Positions 42,463 through 50,292 of a DNA stretch of 64,000 nt are shown here, piece by piece. Positions within the stretch are counted from its first letter, which is position 1. Each line of letters starts with the position of its first letter. Both the position numbers and the translations under genes were made by a program. Location of the stretch: positions 32,175 to 96,174 of the forward strand of contig CAZNYT010000001.1 in assembly GCA_964577315.1 (NCBI GenBank), in the 5' to 3' direction. Under the pieces are notes generated by a model. It saw only the letters and a program-made list of their open reading frames with translations. It made no database searches and was not told where the DNA came from. The stretch comes from Desulfonatronospira sp964577315 (GTDB taxonomy: Bacteria; Desulfobacterota; Desulfovibrionia; Desulfovibrionales; Desulfonatronovibrionaceae).

Positions 42463-42613
42463 CTGGTCTTCGGCTCATCTAAAAATCCCTTCAGTTTCTT
42501 TACTTAGCCTGGTCCATCAACATCCTGAGTATGCTTTAGCCTGTTCAAAATTTACAGGTGTATCCGGGCACTGGTTGTAAAGAAACTGTAAACCCAGGCA
42601 GGAATAGAGGATA

Positions 42614-43852
42614 ATGCCAAGAGTAGTTGTCACAGGTATCTCAGCAGTCACGCCCATTGGCACAGACCTGGAACAAAGCTGGGACAATCTGTTAGCCGGC
42701 AAAAGCGGCGTGGACCGCATCACCCGATTTGATACTTCCCAGTACACCACGCAAATCGCAGCAGAAGTCAAGGACTTTGACCCCACTCTCTACATGGGAT
42801 TCAAAGAGGCCAAGCGCATGGATCGTTTTTGCCACTTTGCAGTGGCAGCGGCCAGGATGCTGATGCAGGATTCCGGTCTTGGCCCAGAAAACATGGATAT
42901 GGATCAGTGCGGCGTAATCATGGGCAGCGGCCTGGGGGGATTGGAAACCATCGAGGAGTTCCATACCAAGCTGTTAAAATCTGGCCCCAAAAGGGTCTCC
43001 CCATTTTATATCCCCTTGCTCATAGGCAATATGGCAGCGGGACAGATATCCATCATATCCGGTGCCAAGGGTCCCAATTTAGCCACAACCTCGGCCTGTG
43101 CTTCAGGCTTGCACGCCATCGGCTACTCCTTCTCGGATATCAAGTTGGGCCGGGCCCAGGCCATGATCACCGGAGGAGTGGAATCCACCATCACTCCCAT
43201 GGCGTTGTCCGGGTTCAATGCCATGAAGGCATTGTCCGTCAAAAACGAAAGCCCTGGGCATGCCAGCCGCCCCTTTGACCTGAACCGGGACGGTTTTGTG
43301 ATCGGAGAGGGCAGCGGCCAACTCCTCCTGGAGACTCTGGAAAGTGCCCAAGAAAGAGGGGCCAAAATCTATGCCGAGGTAGTGGGATTCGGGGCATCGG
43401 CTGATGCCTACCACATGACCGCCCCGGACGACTCCGGGGAAGGTATGGCCCTGGCCATGCGGCAGGCCTTGCGGGAAGCCGGGGTCACTCCGGAACAGGT
43501 GGATCATATCAACACCCACGGCACATCCACCCCCTTGAACGACATCTGCGAAACCAAGGCCATCAAGGAAGTATTCGGCAAGCACGCTTACGACATGTTG
43601 CTTACTGGAAACAAATCCATGATCGGGCATACCCTGGGCGCAGCCGGTGGGATAGAAAGCGTTTTCAGCATCAAAAGCCTGTATCACGGCAAGATACCCG
43701 GCACCATCAACCTGGAGACCCCAGATCCGGAATGCGACCTGGATTACTGCGGCATGGGCACAGTAAACAGAAAAATCAACTATGCCCTGTGCAATTCCTT
43801 CGGCTTCGGAGGAACCAACGGGTGCATACTTTTCAAAAGATTTGAAGAATAA
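42614..43852 (+). CDS. fabF: Beta-ketoacyl-ACP synthase II
   Basis: Elongation condensing enzyme, 412 residues. VVVTGISAVTPIGTDLEQSW opens the thiolase fold; catalytic Cys162 is in TTSACASGLHAIG, and the two His lie in NTHGTSTPLND and MIGHTLGAAGG. GFGGTNGC near the end is conserved. It follows acpP after 151 bp; glyA comes 45 bp later. Confidence 0.97.
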   Translation: MPRVVVTGISAVTPIGTDLEQSWDNLLAGKSGVDRITRFDTSQYTTQIAAEVKDFDPTLYMGFKEAKRMDRFCHFAVAAARMLMQDSGLGPENMDMDQCGVIMGSGLGGLETIEEFHTKLLKSGPKRVSPFYIPLLIGNMAAGQISIISGAKGPNLATTSACASGLHAIGYSFSDIKLGRAQAMITGGVESTITPMALSGFNAMKALSVKNESPGHASRPFDLNRDGFVIGEGSGQLLLETLESAQERGAKIYAEVVGFGASADAYHMTAPDDSGEGMALAMRQALREAGVTPEQVDHINTHGTSTPLNDICETKAIKEVFGKHAYDMLLTGNKSMIGHTLGAAGGIESVFSIKSLYHGKIPGTINLETPDPECDLDYCGMGTVNRKINYALCNSFGFGGTNGCILFKRFEE

Positions 43853-43897
43853 ATACCAAAACACAAAATCACATCAAATCAGAAGAGGGACTAAATA

Positions 43898-45142
43898 ATG
43901 AGTATCGAGGAAATAAAGAAAGTGGACCCGGAAATAGCCCATAGCATTGAACTGGAAGAACAGCGGCAACTAAACAAGCTGGAACTTATTGCCTCTGAAA
44001 ATTTTACCTCCATGGCGGTGAGGGAAGCCATGGGCACAGTCATGACCCACAAGTACGCGGAAGGCTATCCAGGCAAACGTTACTACGGTGGGTGTGAATA
44101 CGTGGATATAGCCGAGAACCTGGCCCGGGACCGGGCAACTGAGCTCTTTGGGGCCCAATACGCCAATGTCCAGCCCCACTCCGGATCCCAAGCCAACATG
44201 GGGGTTTTCTTTGGAACCTTGAAGCCCGGGGACACCATCTTGGGCATGGACCTGTCCCACGGCGGACACTTAACCCACGGCTGTCCAGCCAACTTTACCG
44301 GGAAACTGTACCAACCAGTGTTTTACGGGGTGGAAAAAGAGACCGGCCTTATCAACTACGATCAGGTAGAAGAAATGGCCCTGAAACATAAGCCTGCCAT
44401 GATCATTGCTGGTGCCAGTGCCTATCCCCGTATCATAGACTTCAAGCGTTTCCGGGAAATCGCGGACAAGGTGGGGGCCAAGCTCACCGTGGATATGGCC
44501 CATATAGCCGGTATCATTGCAGCCGGGCTGCACCCCTCACCTATTCCCCACGCCCATTTTACCACCACTACTACGCACAAAACCCTGCGCGGCCCCAGGG
44601 GAGGAATGATCCTAAGCACGGAAGATAATGCCAAAATGCTGAATTCCCAGATCTTTCCCGGAATCCAGGGGGGACCTCTCATGCATGTAATCGCTGCCAA
44701 GGCCATCGCCTTCAAGGAAGCCCTAAACCCCCAGTTCCATACCTACCAGCAGAAGGTAGTGGAAAACGCCCGCACCATCGGGAGCAAGCTCATGGAGGCC
44801 GGTTTCCAGTTGGTTTCCGGGGGCACTGACAATCACCTGCTCCTGGTGGATCTTAGCAACAAGAACATAACCGGCAAGGATGCAGAAATTGCCTTGGACA
44901 AAGCCGGCATAACCGTAAACAAAAACACCGTCCCATTCGAAACCAGATCTCCCTTTGTAACTTCCGGCATTAGGATAGGCTCATCTGCTCTAACCACCCG
45001 AGGGATGCAGCCGGAACACATGGAGAAAATAGTGGAATGGATGGTGGATGCCATTCACAATTACCAAGACGAGCAACGCATCCAACAGATAAGCAAAGAA
45101 GTGGAAGAGTTCGCTTCCGATTTCCCCCTGTTTGCCTGGTAA
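43898..45142 (+). CDS. glyA: Serine hydroxymethyltransferase
   Basis: PLP enzyme interconverting serine and glycine with one-carbon transfer to tetrahydrofolate. The 414 residues include ELIASENFTS, the PLP Lys228 in TTTTTHKTLRGPRGG, and VDMAHIAGI. AGAGGGA precedes the ATG by about seven bases. It links fatty acid genes to the following deaminase and riboflavin genes; glyA-dCMP deaminase-ribD is a common order in deltaproteobacteria. Confidence 0.97.
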   Translation: MSIEEIKKVDPEIAHSIELEEQRQLNKLELIASENFTSMAVREAMGTVMTHKYAEGYPGKRYYGGCEYVDIAENLARDRATELFGAQYANVQPHSGSQANMGVFFGTLKPGDTILGMDLSHGGHLTHGCPANFTGKLYQPVFYGVEKETGLINYDQVEEMALKHKPAMIIAGASAYPRIIDFKRFREIADKVGAKLTVDMAHIAGIIAAGLHPSPIPHAHFTTTTTHKTLRGPRGGMILSTEDNAKMLNSQIFPGIQGGPLMHVIAAKAIAFKEALNPQFHTYQQKVVENARTIGSKLMEAGFQLVSGGTDNHLLLVDLSNKNITGKDAEIALDKAGITVNKNTVPFETRSPFVTSGIRIGSSALTTRGMQPEHMEKIVEWMVDAIHNYQDEQRIQQISKEVEEFASDFPLFAW

Positions 45143-45177
45143 GAAGGAGGAAGCGCTCTGGAACCCGGAGAAAGGGA

Positions 45178-45639
45178 TTGAAGGATAAAAGGCTTTCCTG
45201 GCATGAATACCACATGCGGATTACCCACTTGGTGGCCCAACGTTCCACGTGCCTGCGCCGCGCGGTGGGAGCCATTGCAGTGAAACACAAGCGCATCCTG
45301 GCCACGGGTTACAACGGAGCCCCGGCTGGGATGGATCACTGCCTGGACGTGGGCTGTCTCCGGGAGGAGCTGAACATACCCTCAGGCCAGCGCCACGAGA
45401 TGTGCCGGGGACTGCACGCCGAGCAGAACGTAATTCTGCAAGCCGCCATCCATGGTGTGAGCATCTTCGGGTCCACTATCTACTGCACCACTCAACCCTG
45501 CCTGATCTGCACCAAAATGCTCATCAACTGCGGGATACAATTTATTTATTACAGCCAGAGCTATACGGACCAATTGGCCCAGGACATGCTCACCGAAGCC
45601 GGAATCGGGTTTGAGCTTTTAAAGATACCTGAAAACTGA
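45178..45639 (+). CDS. dCMP deaminase family protein (ComEB-like)
   Basis: Zinc deaminase of 153 residues, expected to turn dCMP into dUMP for thymidylate synthesis. Zinc ligands and proton shuttle: His80 and Glu82 in HAEQN, Cys108 and Cys111 in PCLIC. RSTCLRRAVGAIAVKHKRILATGYNGAP is the family start. The chosen start is TTG 45178, with GGAG seven to ten bases upstream and the WHEY block following; the frame opens earlier inside glyA. ribD follows at 25 bp. Confidence 0.9.
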   Translation: MKDKRLSWHEYHMRITHLVAQRSTCLRRAVGAIAVKHKRILATGYNGAPAGMDHCLDVGCLREELNIPSGQRHEMCRGLHAEQNVILQAAIHGVSIFGSTIYCTTQPCLICTKMLINCGIQFIYYSQSYTDQLAQDMLTEAGIGFELLKIPEN

Positions 45640-45664
45640 AGACAAGTGCTTTGGGAGACCCCCC

Positions 45665-46780
45665 ATGAATCAAAGTGAGTTCATGTTGCAGGCGGTACAG
45701 CTGGCTGAGAAGGGCAAAGGGTTCACAGCCCCCAACCCTTGCGTGGGCGCCCTGGTGGTCTCCGGGGACCGGGTTCTGGGCCGGGGCTGGCATCGGGGGG
45801 CTGGCAAGGATCATGCCGAGGTGGAGGCCATAAACCACGCCCTGCAAAAAATCTCGGATCTATCCCTGTGCACCCTGTATGTAACTTTGGAGCCCTGCAA
45901 CCATCACGGCAAGACCCCGCCTTGCACCCAAGCCGTTTTAAATGCGGGAATAAGGGACGTGGTTATCGGCACTCTAGATCCCAACCCCGGAGTTCAGGGC
46001 GGAGGGGCCGAATATTTAAAAAGCCGGGGGGTTCGGGTGACTCAGGGGGTGGAGGAGGACAAGTGCCTAGATCTGATCGCGGACTTTGTTCTCTGGCAGC
46101 GGAGCAAAAGAGCATACCTCTATCTCAAGACCGCCTCCACGCTGGATGGTCGCATCGCCGCCCGCACCGGTCACTCCAAGTGGGTCACCTCCCGGGTTTC
46201 CAGACAAATGGTTCACGAGCTGCGCTCCCGCGTGGGGGCGGTTCTAGTGGGCGGGAATACCTTTTACCAGGACGATCCCTCCCTGACCTGTCGTCTGGAT
46301 CAAGACATCAGGCAACCGCTGGCAATTATTCTGACCACCCGGCTGCCCGCCCCGGACAAGGATTATTACCTGCTGCGCCAACGCCCATCTGAGACCGTGT
46401 TCTGGACTGACACCCAAAGCGCTAACTCGCCCCGTGCAGAGGAGCTCACCTCCCTAGGCTGCACAGTACTGGATTTGGGTAGCGCAAGGAACGGACTGGA
46501 CCTTGATCAGGGGCTGATATGGCTGCGCCGAGAAAAAAACGTCTTTTACGTGCTTTGCGAAGGCGGGGGACAACTGGCCCTTAGCCTGTTAAAAGAGCAC
46601 CTCGCGGATGAGCTCTGGGCGTTTCTGGGACTTAAGATCCTGGGAGACGAGCAGGGGGTGCCGGTATGCAGCGGCAAAGACACCCCTGTCATGGATCAGG
46701 CAATCCCATTGCGCCTGAGCCAGATCCGGCAATCCGGCCCGGATTTATGGCTAAGGATGTTTCCAGAAAACAGGCAATAA
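45665..46780 (+). CDS. ribD: Riboflavin biosynthesis deaminase/reductase RibD
   Basis: Bifunctional enzyme of 371 residues for steps two and three of riboflavin synthesis. The N-terminal deaminase (about 1-145) has HAEVEA with His50 and Glu52 and the zinc PCNHHGKTPPC segment. The C-terminal reductase (about 146-371) has KTASTLDGRIAARTGHSKWVTS and a late GGGQLALSLL. ribE, ribBA and ribH follow. No FMN riboswitch could be recognised upstream. Confidence 0.95.
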   Translation: MNQSEFMLQAVQLAEKGKGFTAPNPCVGALVVSGDRVLGRGWHRGAGKDHAEVEAINHALQKISDLSLCTLYVTLEPCNHHGKTPPCTQAVLNAGIRDVVIGTLDPNPGVQGGGAEYLKSRGVRVTQGVEEDKCLDLIADFVLWQRSKRAYLYLKTASTLDGRIAARTGHSKWVTSRVSRQMVHELRSRVGAVLVGGNTFYQDDPSLTCRLDQDIRQPLAIILTTRLPAPDKDYYLLRQRPSETVFWTDTQSANSPRAEELTSLGCTVLDLGSARNGLDLDQGLIWLRREKNVFYVLCEGGGQLALSLLKEHLADELWAFLGLKILGDEQGVPVCSGKDTPVMDQAIPLRLSQIRQSGPDLWLRMFPENRQ

Positions 46781-46821
46781 AATATTGACTGCTGCTGGTT
46801 AAACGCAGACAATACAGGACT

Positions 46822-47481
46822 ATGTTCACCGGTTTAATACAGGACACAGGCAAAGTGGCCAGTTTGGAAAGTAAAGGGGCCGAGACCCGAATCCGCATCA
46901 AGTCCCGGTATGATATACAGGATTTATCCCGGGGCGAAAGCATCTCTGTCAACGGTGTCTGCCTTACCGCGGAAAGCTTTACTCGGGACTCTTTCGAGGT
47001 TTATGCCTCATCCCAGACCCTGTCAACTACAAACCTGGGTCAGCTTAAAACCTCGGATAGGGTCAACCTGGAACGGGCCTTAACCTTAAACGACAGGCTG
47101 GGCGGCCACTTGGTCTCCGGACATGTGGATTGCCTGGCCCGGGTTAAGGACATTGAAGCCCAGGGTGAATCCCGGATAATTATCCTGGACTTCCCGGCAG
47201 AATTCGGATCCCTGATAGTTGACAAGGGTTCGGTGGCTTTGGACGGGGTGAGCTTGACTATAAGCGATTGCGGCAAAAACTATTTACAGGTAAATATCAT
47301 CCCTGCCACCTGGAAAAGCACCAACATCAACAACTGGAAAACTGGAACCCGGGTGAACATGGAAACCGATATCATAGGGAAATACGTGCAAAAGATGATG
47401 GAGCCCTGGCTTGGCAATCAGGGTGCTCAATCCGGGCGAGATGGTATAAGCCGGGATTTTCTCCGCCAGCACGGATTTTAG
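46822..47481 (+). CDS. ribE: Riboflavin synthase, alpha subunit
   Basis: Dismutates two lumazines to riboflavin. The 219 residues show the two tandem lumazine-binding halves: MFTGLIQDTGKV with ISVNGVCLTAESF, then GGHLVSGHVD with VALDGVSLTIS. Family-typical length. It lies 41 bp after ribD and 73 bp before ribBA. Confidence 0.96.
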   Translation: MFTGLIQDTGKVASLESKGAETRIRIKSRYDIQDLSRGESISVNGVCLTAESFTRDSFEVYASSQTLSTTNLGQLKTSDRVNLERALTLNDRLGGHLVSGHVDCLARVKDIEAQGESRIIILDFPAEFGSLIVDKGSVALDGVSLTISDCGKNYLQVNIIPATWKSTNINNWKTGTRVNMETDIIGKYVQKMMEPWLGNQGAQSGRDGISRDFLRQHGF

Positions 47482-47554
47482 GAACAGGCAGAAAGCATCT
47501 GCAACCATGCAACATTAGACGGCACGGGACAGCCGGTTTCTCGGAGAGTTAAAC

Positions 47555-48766
47555 ATGTCTGTAAGCAGCATTGAAGAGGCAATCGAAGACATAAGGCGGG
47601 GTAAAATGGTCATCCTGGTGGATGACGAAGACCGGGAGAACGAAGGCGATCTAACCATTGCAGCAGAGCGCATCACCCCGGAGGCAATCAACTTCATGGC
47701 CAAATACGGGCGGGGCCTTATTTGCCTGGCCCTAGCCCCGGAATGGGTAGATAAGCTGGGCCTGCCCATGATGGCTCCCAAGAACACCTCCAAATTCGAA
47801 ACCGCTTTCACGGTGTCCATTGAGGCAGCCCAAGGGGTAACCACGGGCATTTCCGCCTTTGATCGCGCCACCACCATATCCACTGCCATCAAGGACGACG
47901 TAACCCCGGAAGATATTGCCACCCCGGGGCATATCTTTCCCTTAAGGGCCAAGAAAGGCGGGGTTCTGGTGCGGGCGGGTCAAACCGAGGGCAGCACTGA
48001 TCTGGCCCGCTTGGCCGGGCTCAAACCGGCTGCAGTTATTTGCGAAATCATGCGCGATGACGGTGAAATGGCCCGCATGCCGGATCTAGTGGAGTTTGCC
48101 AAGAAACACGGTTTAAAAATCTGCACCATAGAAGATTTGATCCGGTACCGTTCCAGATTCGACTCCATGGTCAGACGAGTGGGAGAGGCAGATCTGCCCA
48201 CCTTCTGCGGCAATTTCAGGGCCATAGCATTTGAGAACGAGGTGGATGATCACACCCATGTTGCATTGGTCAAGGGCAAAATAAAAAAGAACGAACCGGT
48301 TCTGGTCCGGGTACACAGCCAGTGCCTCACTGGAGACGTATTTGGCTCCCTGCGCTGCGATTGCGGCAAACAGCTGCAGGCATCCATGCGCATGGTGGAG
48401 CAGGCAGGCAAGGGGGTCATTCTTTACATGGGCCAGGAGGGCCGCGGTATTGGATTGGGCAACAAGATCAAGGCCTACGGACTTCAGGACCAGGGCAAGG
48501 ATACCGTGGAGGCCAACGAAGAACTGGGGTTTGCTCCGGATTTGCGCAATTACGGTATAGGAGCCCAAATCCTGGTCAATCTGGGCATAAAGAAAATGCG
48601 CCTTTTGACCAACAACCCCAAAAAAATCATTGGGTTGGAAGGATTTGACCTGGAGGTGGTGGAAAGAGTACCCATAGAGGTTCCACCTTGCGAGGAAAAC
48701 CTCTGTTATCTCATAACCAAAAAGGAAAAACTGGGCCATTTCCTCACGGTTTCAGGCAAACACTAA
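47555..48766 (+). CDS. ribBA: Bifunctional DHBP synthase / GTP cyclohydrolase II
   Basis: Supplies both precursors of lumazine; 403 residues. Residues 1-200 are the dihydroxybutanone phosphate synthase (VILVDDEDRENEGDL, RAGQTEGSTDLARLAGL); 205-403 are GTP cyclohydrolase II with the zinc site CLTGDVFGSLRCDCG and catalytic GQEGRGIGLGNKIKAY. Both domains look complete, so the protein should be bifunctional rather than a RibB-like remnant. Confidence 0.96.
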   Translation: MSVSSIEEAIEDIRRGKMVILVDDEDRENEGDLTIAAERITPEAINFMAKYGRGLICLALAPEWVDKLGLPMMAPKNTSKFETAFTVSIEAAQGVTTGISAFDRATTISTAIKDDVTPEDIATPGHIFPLRAKKGGVLVRAGQTEGSTDLARLAGLKPAAVICEIMRDDGEMARMPDLVEFAKKHGLKICTIEDLIRYRSRFDSMVRRVGEADLPTFCGNFRAIAFENEVDDHTHVALVKGKIKKNEPVLVRVHSQCLTGDVFGSLRCDCGKQLQASMRMVEQAGKGVILYMGQEGRGIGLGNKIKAYGLQDQGKDTVEANEELGFAPDLRNYGIGAQILVNLGIKKMRLLTNNPKKIIGLEGFDLEVVERVPIEVPPCEENLCYLITKKEKLGHFLTVSGKH

Positions 48767-48793
48767 ATACTATTTCCCTGGGAGAACCTTAAA

Positions 48794-49267
48794 ATGCAGG
48801 ATATTAAAACCATCGAAGGCCAACTGGACGCCAAGGGTTTGCGCATCGCCCTTGTCGCCGGCAGATTTAACGAGTTCGTGGTGGAGAAACTTATCAGCGG
48901 GGCAGTGGATTATCTGCTCCGGCATGGAATGGAAAGGGACAACATAACCCTGTACAGGGTGCCAGGGGCCTTTGAGATTCCCATGGTAGCCAAGCGCCTG
49001 GCCGAACAAAAGGACCTGGATGGCATAGTATGCCTAGGGGCGGTAATCCGTGGGGCCACACCCCACTTTGACTACGTGGCCTCCGAGGCTACCAAGGGCA
49101 TGGCCCAGACCTCTCTGGAAACCGGCATTCCCATAGGCTTTGGCTTGCTGACCACTGAAAGCCTGGAACAGGCCATTGAACGTGCGGGAAGCAAAGCCGG
49201 CAACAAGGGTGTGGAAGCGGCTTCAGCAGTTTTGGAACTCATCAGGGTTTTGGAACAGGTAGATTGA
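48794..49267 (+). CDS. ribH: 6,7-dimethyl-8-ribityllumazine synthase
   Basis: Penultimate step of riboflavin synthesis; forms hollow 60-mers or pentamers in the family. The 157 residues carry ALVAGRFNEFVVEKLI, RVPGAFEIPMVAKRLA and GAVIRGATPHFDYVASEATKG with the catalytic His. Last gene of the rib set; nusB follows directly, as in many bacteria. Confidence 0.97.
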   Translation: MQDIKTIEGQLDAKGLRIALVAGRFNEFVVEKLISGAVDYLLRHGMERDNITLYRVPGAFEIPMVAKRLAEQKDLDGIVCLGAVIRGATPHFDYVASEATKGMAQTSLETGIPIGFGLLTTESLEQAIERAGSKAGNKGVEAASAVLELIRVLEQVD

Positions 49268-49275
49268 TCCCGGTA

Positions 49276-49746
49276 ATGGAGACTCACAACTCATCTTCCA
49301 GCCTCAAGCGGGAACATTCCAGACACGGGCAACGTATTTACGCCTTTCAGGTGCTTTATTCCCTGAAGTTCAATCCCGCTGAGAGCCAAGTCCAGACCAC
49401 TTTCGAACATTTCCTAGATGAAAACCAGGGCAGGGAGTCCCAGTACGCCCTGGAGTTGGTCCAAGGAGTCCTGCAGCGCCTGGAAGAGCTCGACGCTGTA
49501 ATTGGCAGTTATTCCCGCAATTGGAGGGTGGAGCGGATCGCACTGGTGGAGCTGACCATCATGCGACTGGCCCTGTTCGAGATGTTGTATCGTCCGGATA
49601 TCCCAGTCAAGGTGGCCATCAATGAAGGCATTGAGCTGGCCAAAACCTTTGGAGATGAAGGCTCGAGCAACTTTGTAAACGGAGTTTTGGATGCAGCAGC
49701 CAAGGATGTAAGAAATGGTAAACTTAGGACTGATAAAAGACCTTGA
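49276..49746 (+). CDS. nusB: Transcription antitermination factor NusB
   Basis: RNA-binding helical protein for rRNA antitermination, with NusE. The 156 residues include RIYAFQVLYSLKF near the start and the core block IALVELTIMRLALFEMLYRPDIPVKVAINEGIELAKTFGDEGSSNFVNGVLD. ATG 49276 is chosen; TTG 49264, overlapping the ribH stop, is an alternative. The 3' end overlaps the next, unknown gene by 32 bases. Confidence 0.95.
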   Translation: METHNSSSSLKREHSRHGQRIYAFQVLYSLKFNPAESQVQTTFEHFLDENQGRESQYALELVQGVLQRLEELDAVIGSYSRNWRVERIALVELTIMRLALFEMLYRPDIPVKVAINEGIELAKTFGDEGSSNFVNGVLDAAAKDVRNGKLRTDKRP

Positions 49747-50266
49747 ATCCTGTCCAGATCACTACCCTAGACTTTTTTTCCAGCTTCCCCCGCAGTGGGA
49801 GGATCAAGGCCCGATTTTAACCGCTTCACCGGAGCAGGGCCAACAGATCTGGAAGCTCTTCTTCCCTAAACAGGAGAGCACCGATCTTGCCTCTTGGGTA
49901 AATCAGCTTGCCCAATGCTTGCAGAACTTGCGCCAGCCCAAGTGGTGCGTTAACACCCAAGACCTGGTACGAGTAGTAAACCTTCCCCTGGACCTGGCCC
50001 TGACCAGGTGGGGAGATCTTTTTTGGCCTCAGTTCAACCAGGATACGGTGTTCATATTCGCTACCCATGAGGATACCTCAGCGGTGCGGGAGATATTGAG
50101 CAGATGGCATAAAACCAGAACCAACCTCTGTCTGCGCAAACACTACGATTTGACCCAGCAGGACAAGGGCTGCTCTATTACTGCCTCAAAGCAGGAAAAG
50201 GGAAACAATCACCATAAACTAAAATTCCCAGCTTTTCTTTTAAAAACCAGACGCAGCAAGCCTTGA
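49715..50266 (+). CDS. Unknown protein between nusB and leuS
   Basis: Not recognised. The 183 residues have no signal peptide and no membrane segment. Trp- and Phe-rich stretches stand out (FFQLPPQWEDQGPIL, KLFFPKQESTDLASWV, LDLALTRWGDLFWPQFNQDTVFIF), followed by EDTSAVREILSRWHKT and a Lys-rich tail. It starts inside nusB and ends just before leuS, so it is co-transcribed with both. The overlapping start and operon position argue for a true gene; RNA or ribosome-related work is only a guess from the neighbours. Confidence 0.7.
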   Translation: MVNLGLIKDLESCPDHYPRLFFQLPPQWEDQGPILTASPEQGQQIWKLFFPKQESTDLASWVNQLAQCLQNLRQPKWCVNTQDLVRVVNLPLDLALTRWGDLFWPQFNQDTVFIFATHEDTSAVREILSRWHKTRTNLCLRKHYDLTQQDKGCSITASKQEKGNNHHKLKFPAFLLKTRRSKP

Positions 50267-50292
50267 ATATAAAGCAGAAAGCGGAGACCGCC

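Noticed and set aside
45600..45664. FMN riboswitch ahead of the riboflavin genes
   Set aside because: The gaps before ribD (25 bp), ribE and ribBA are too short or lack the conserved RFN segments.
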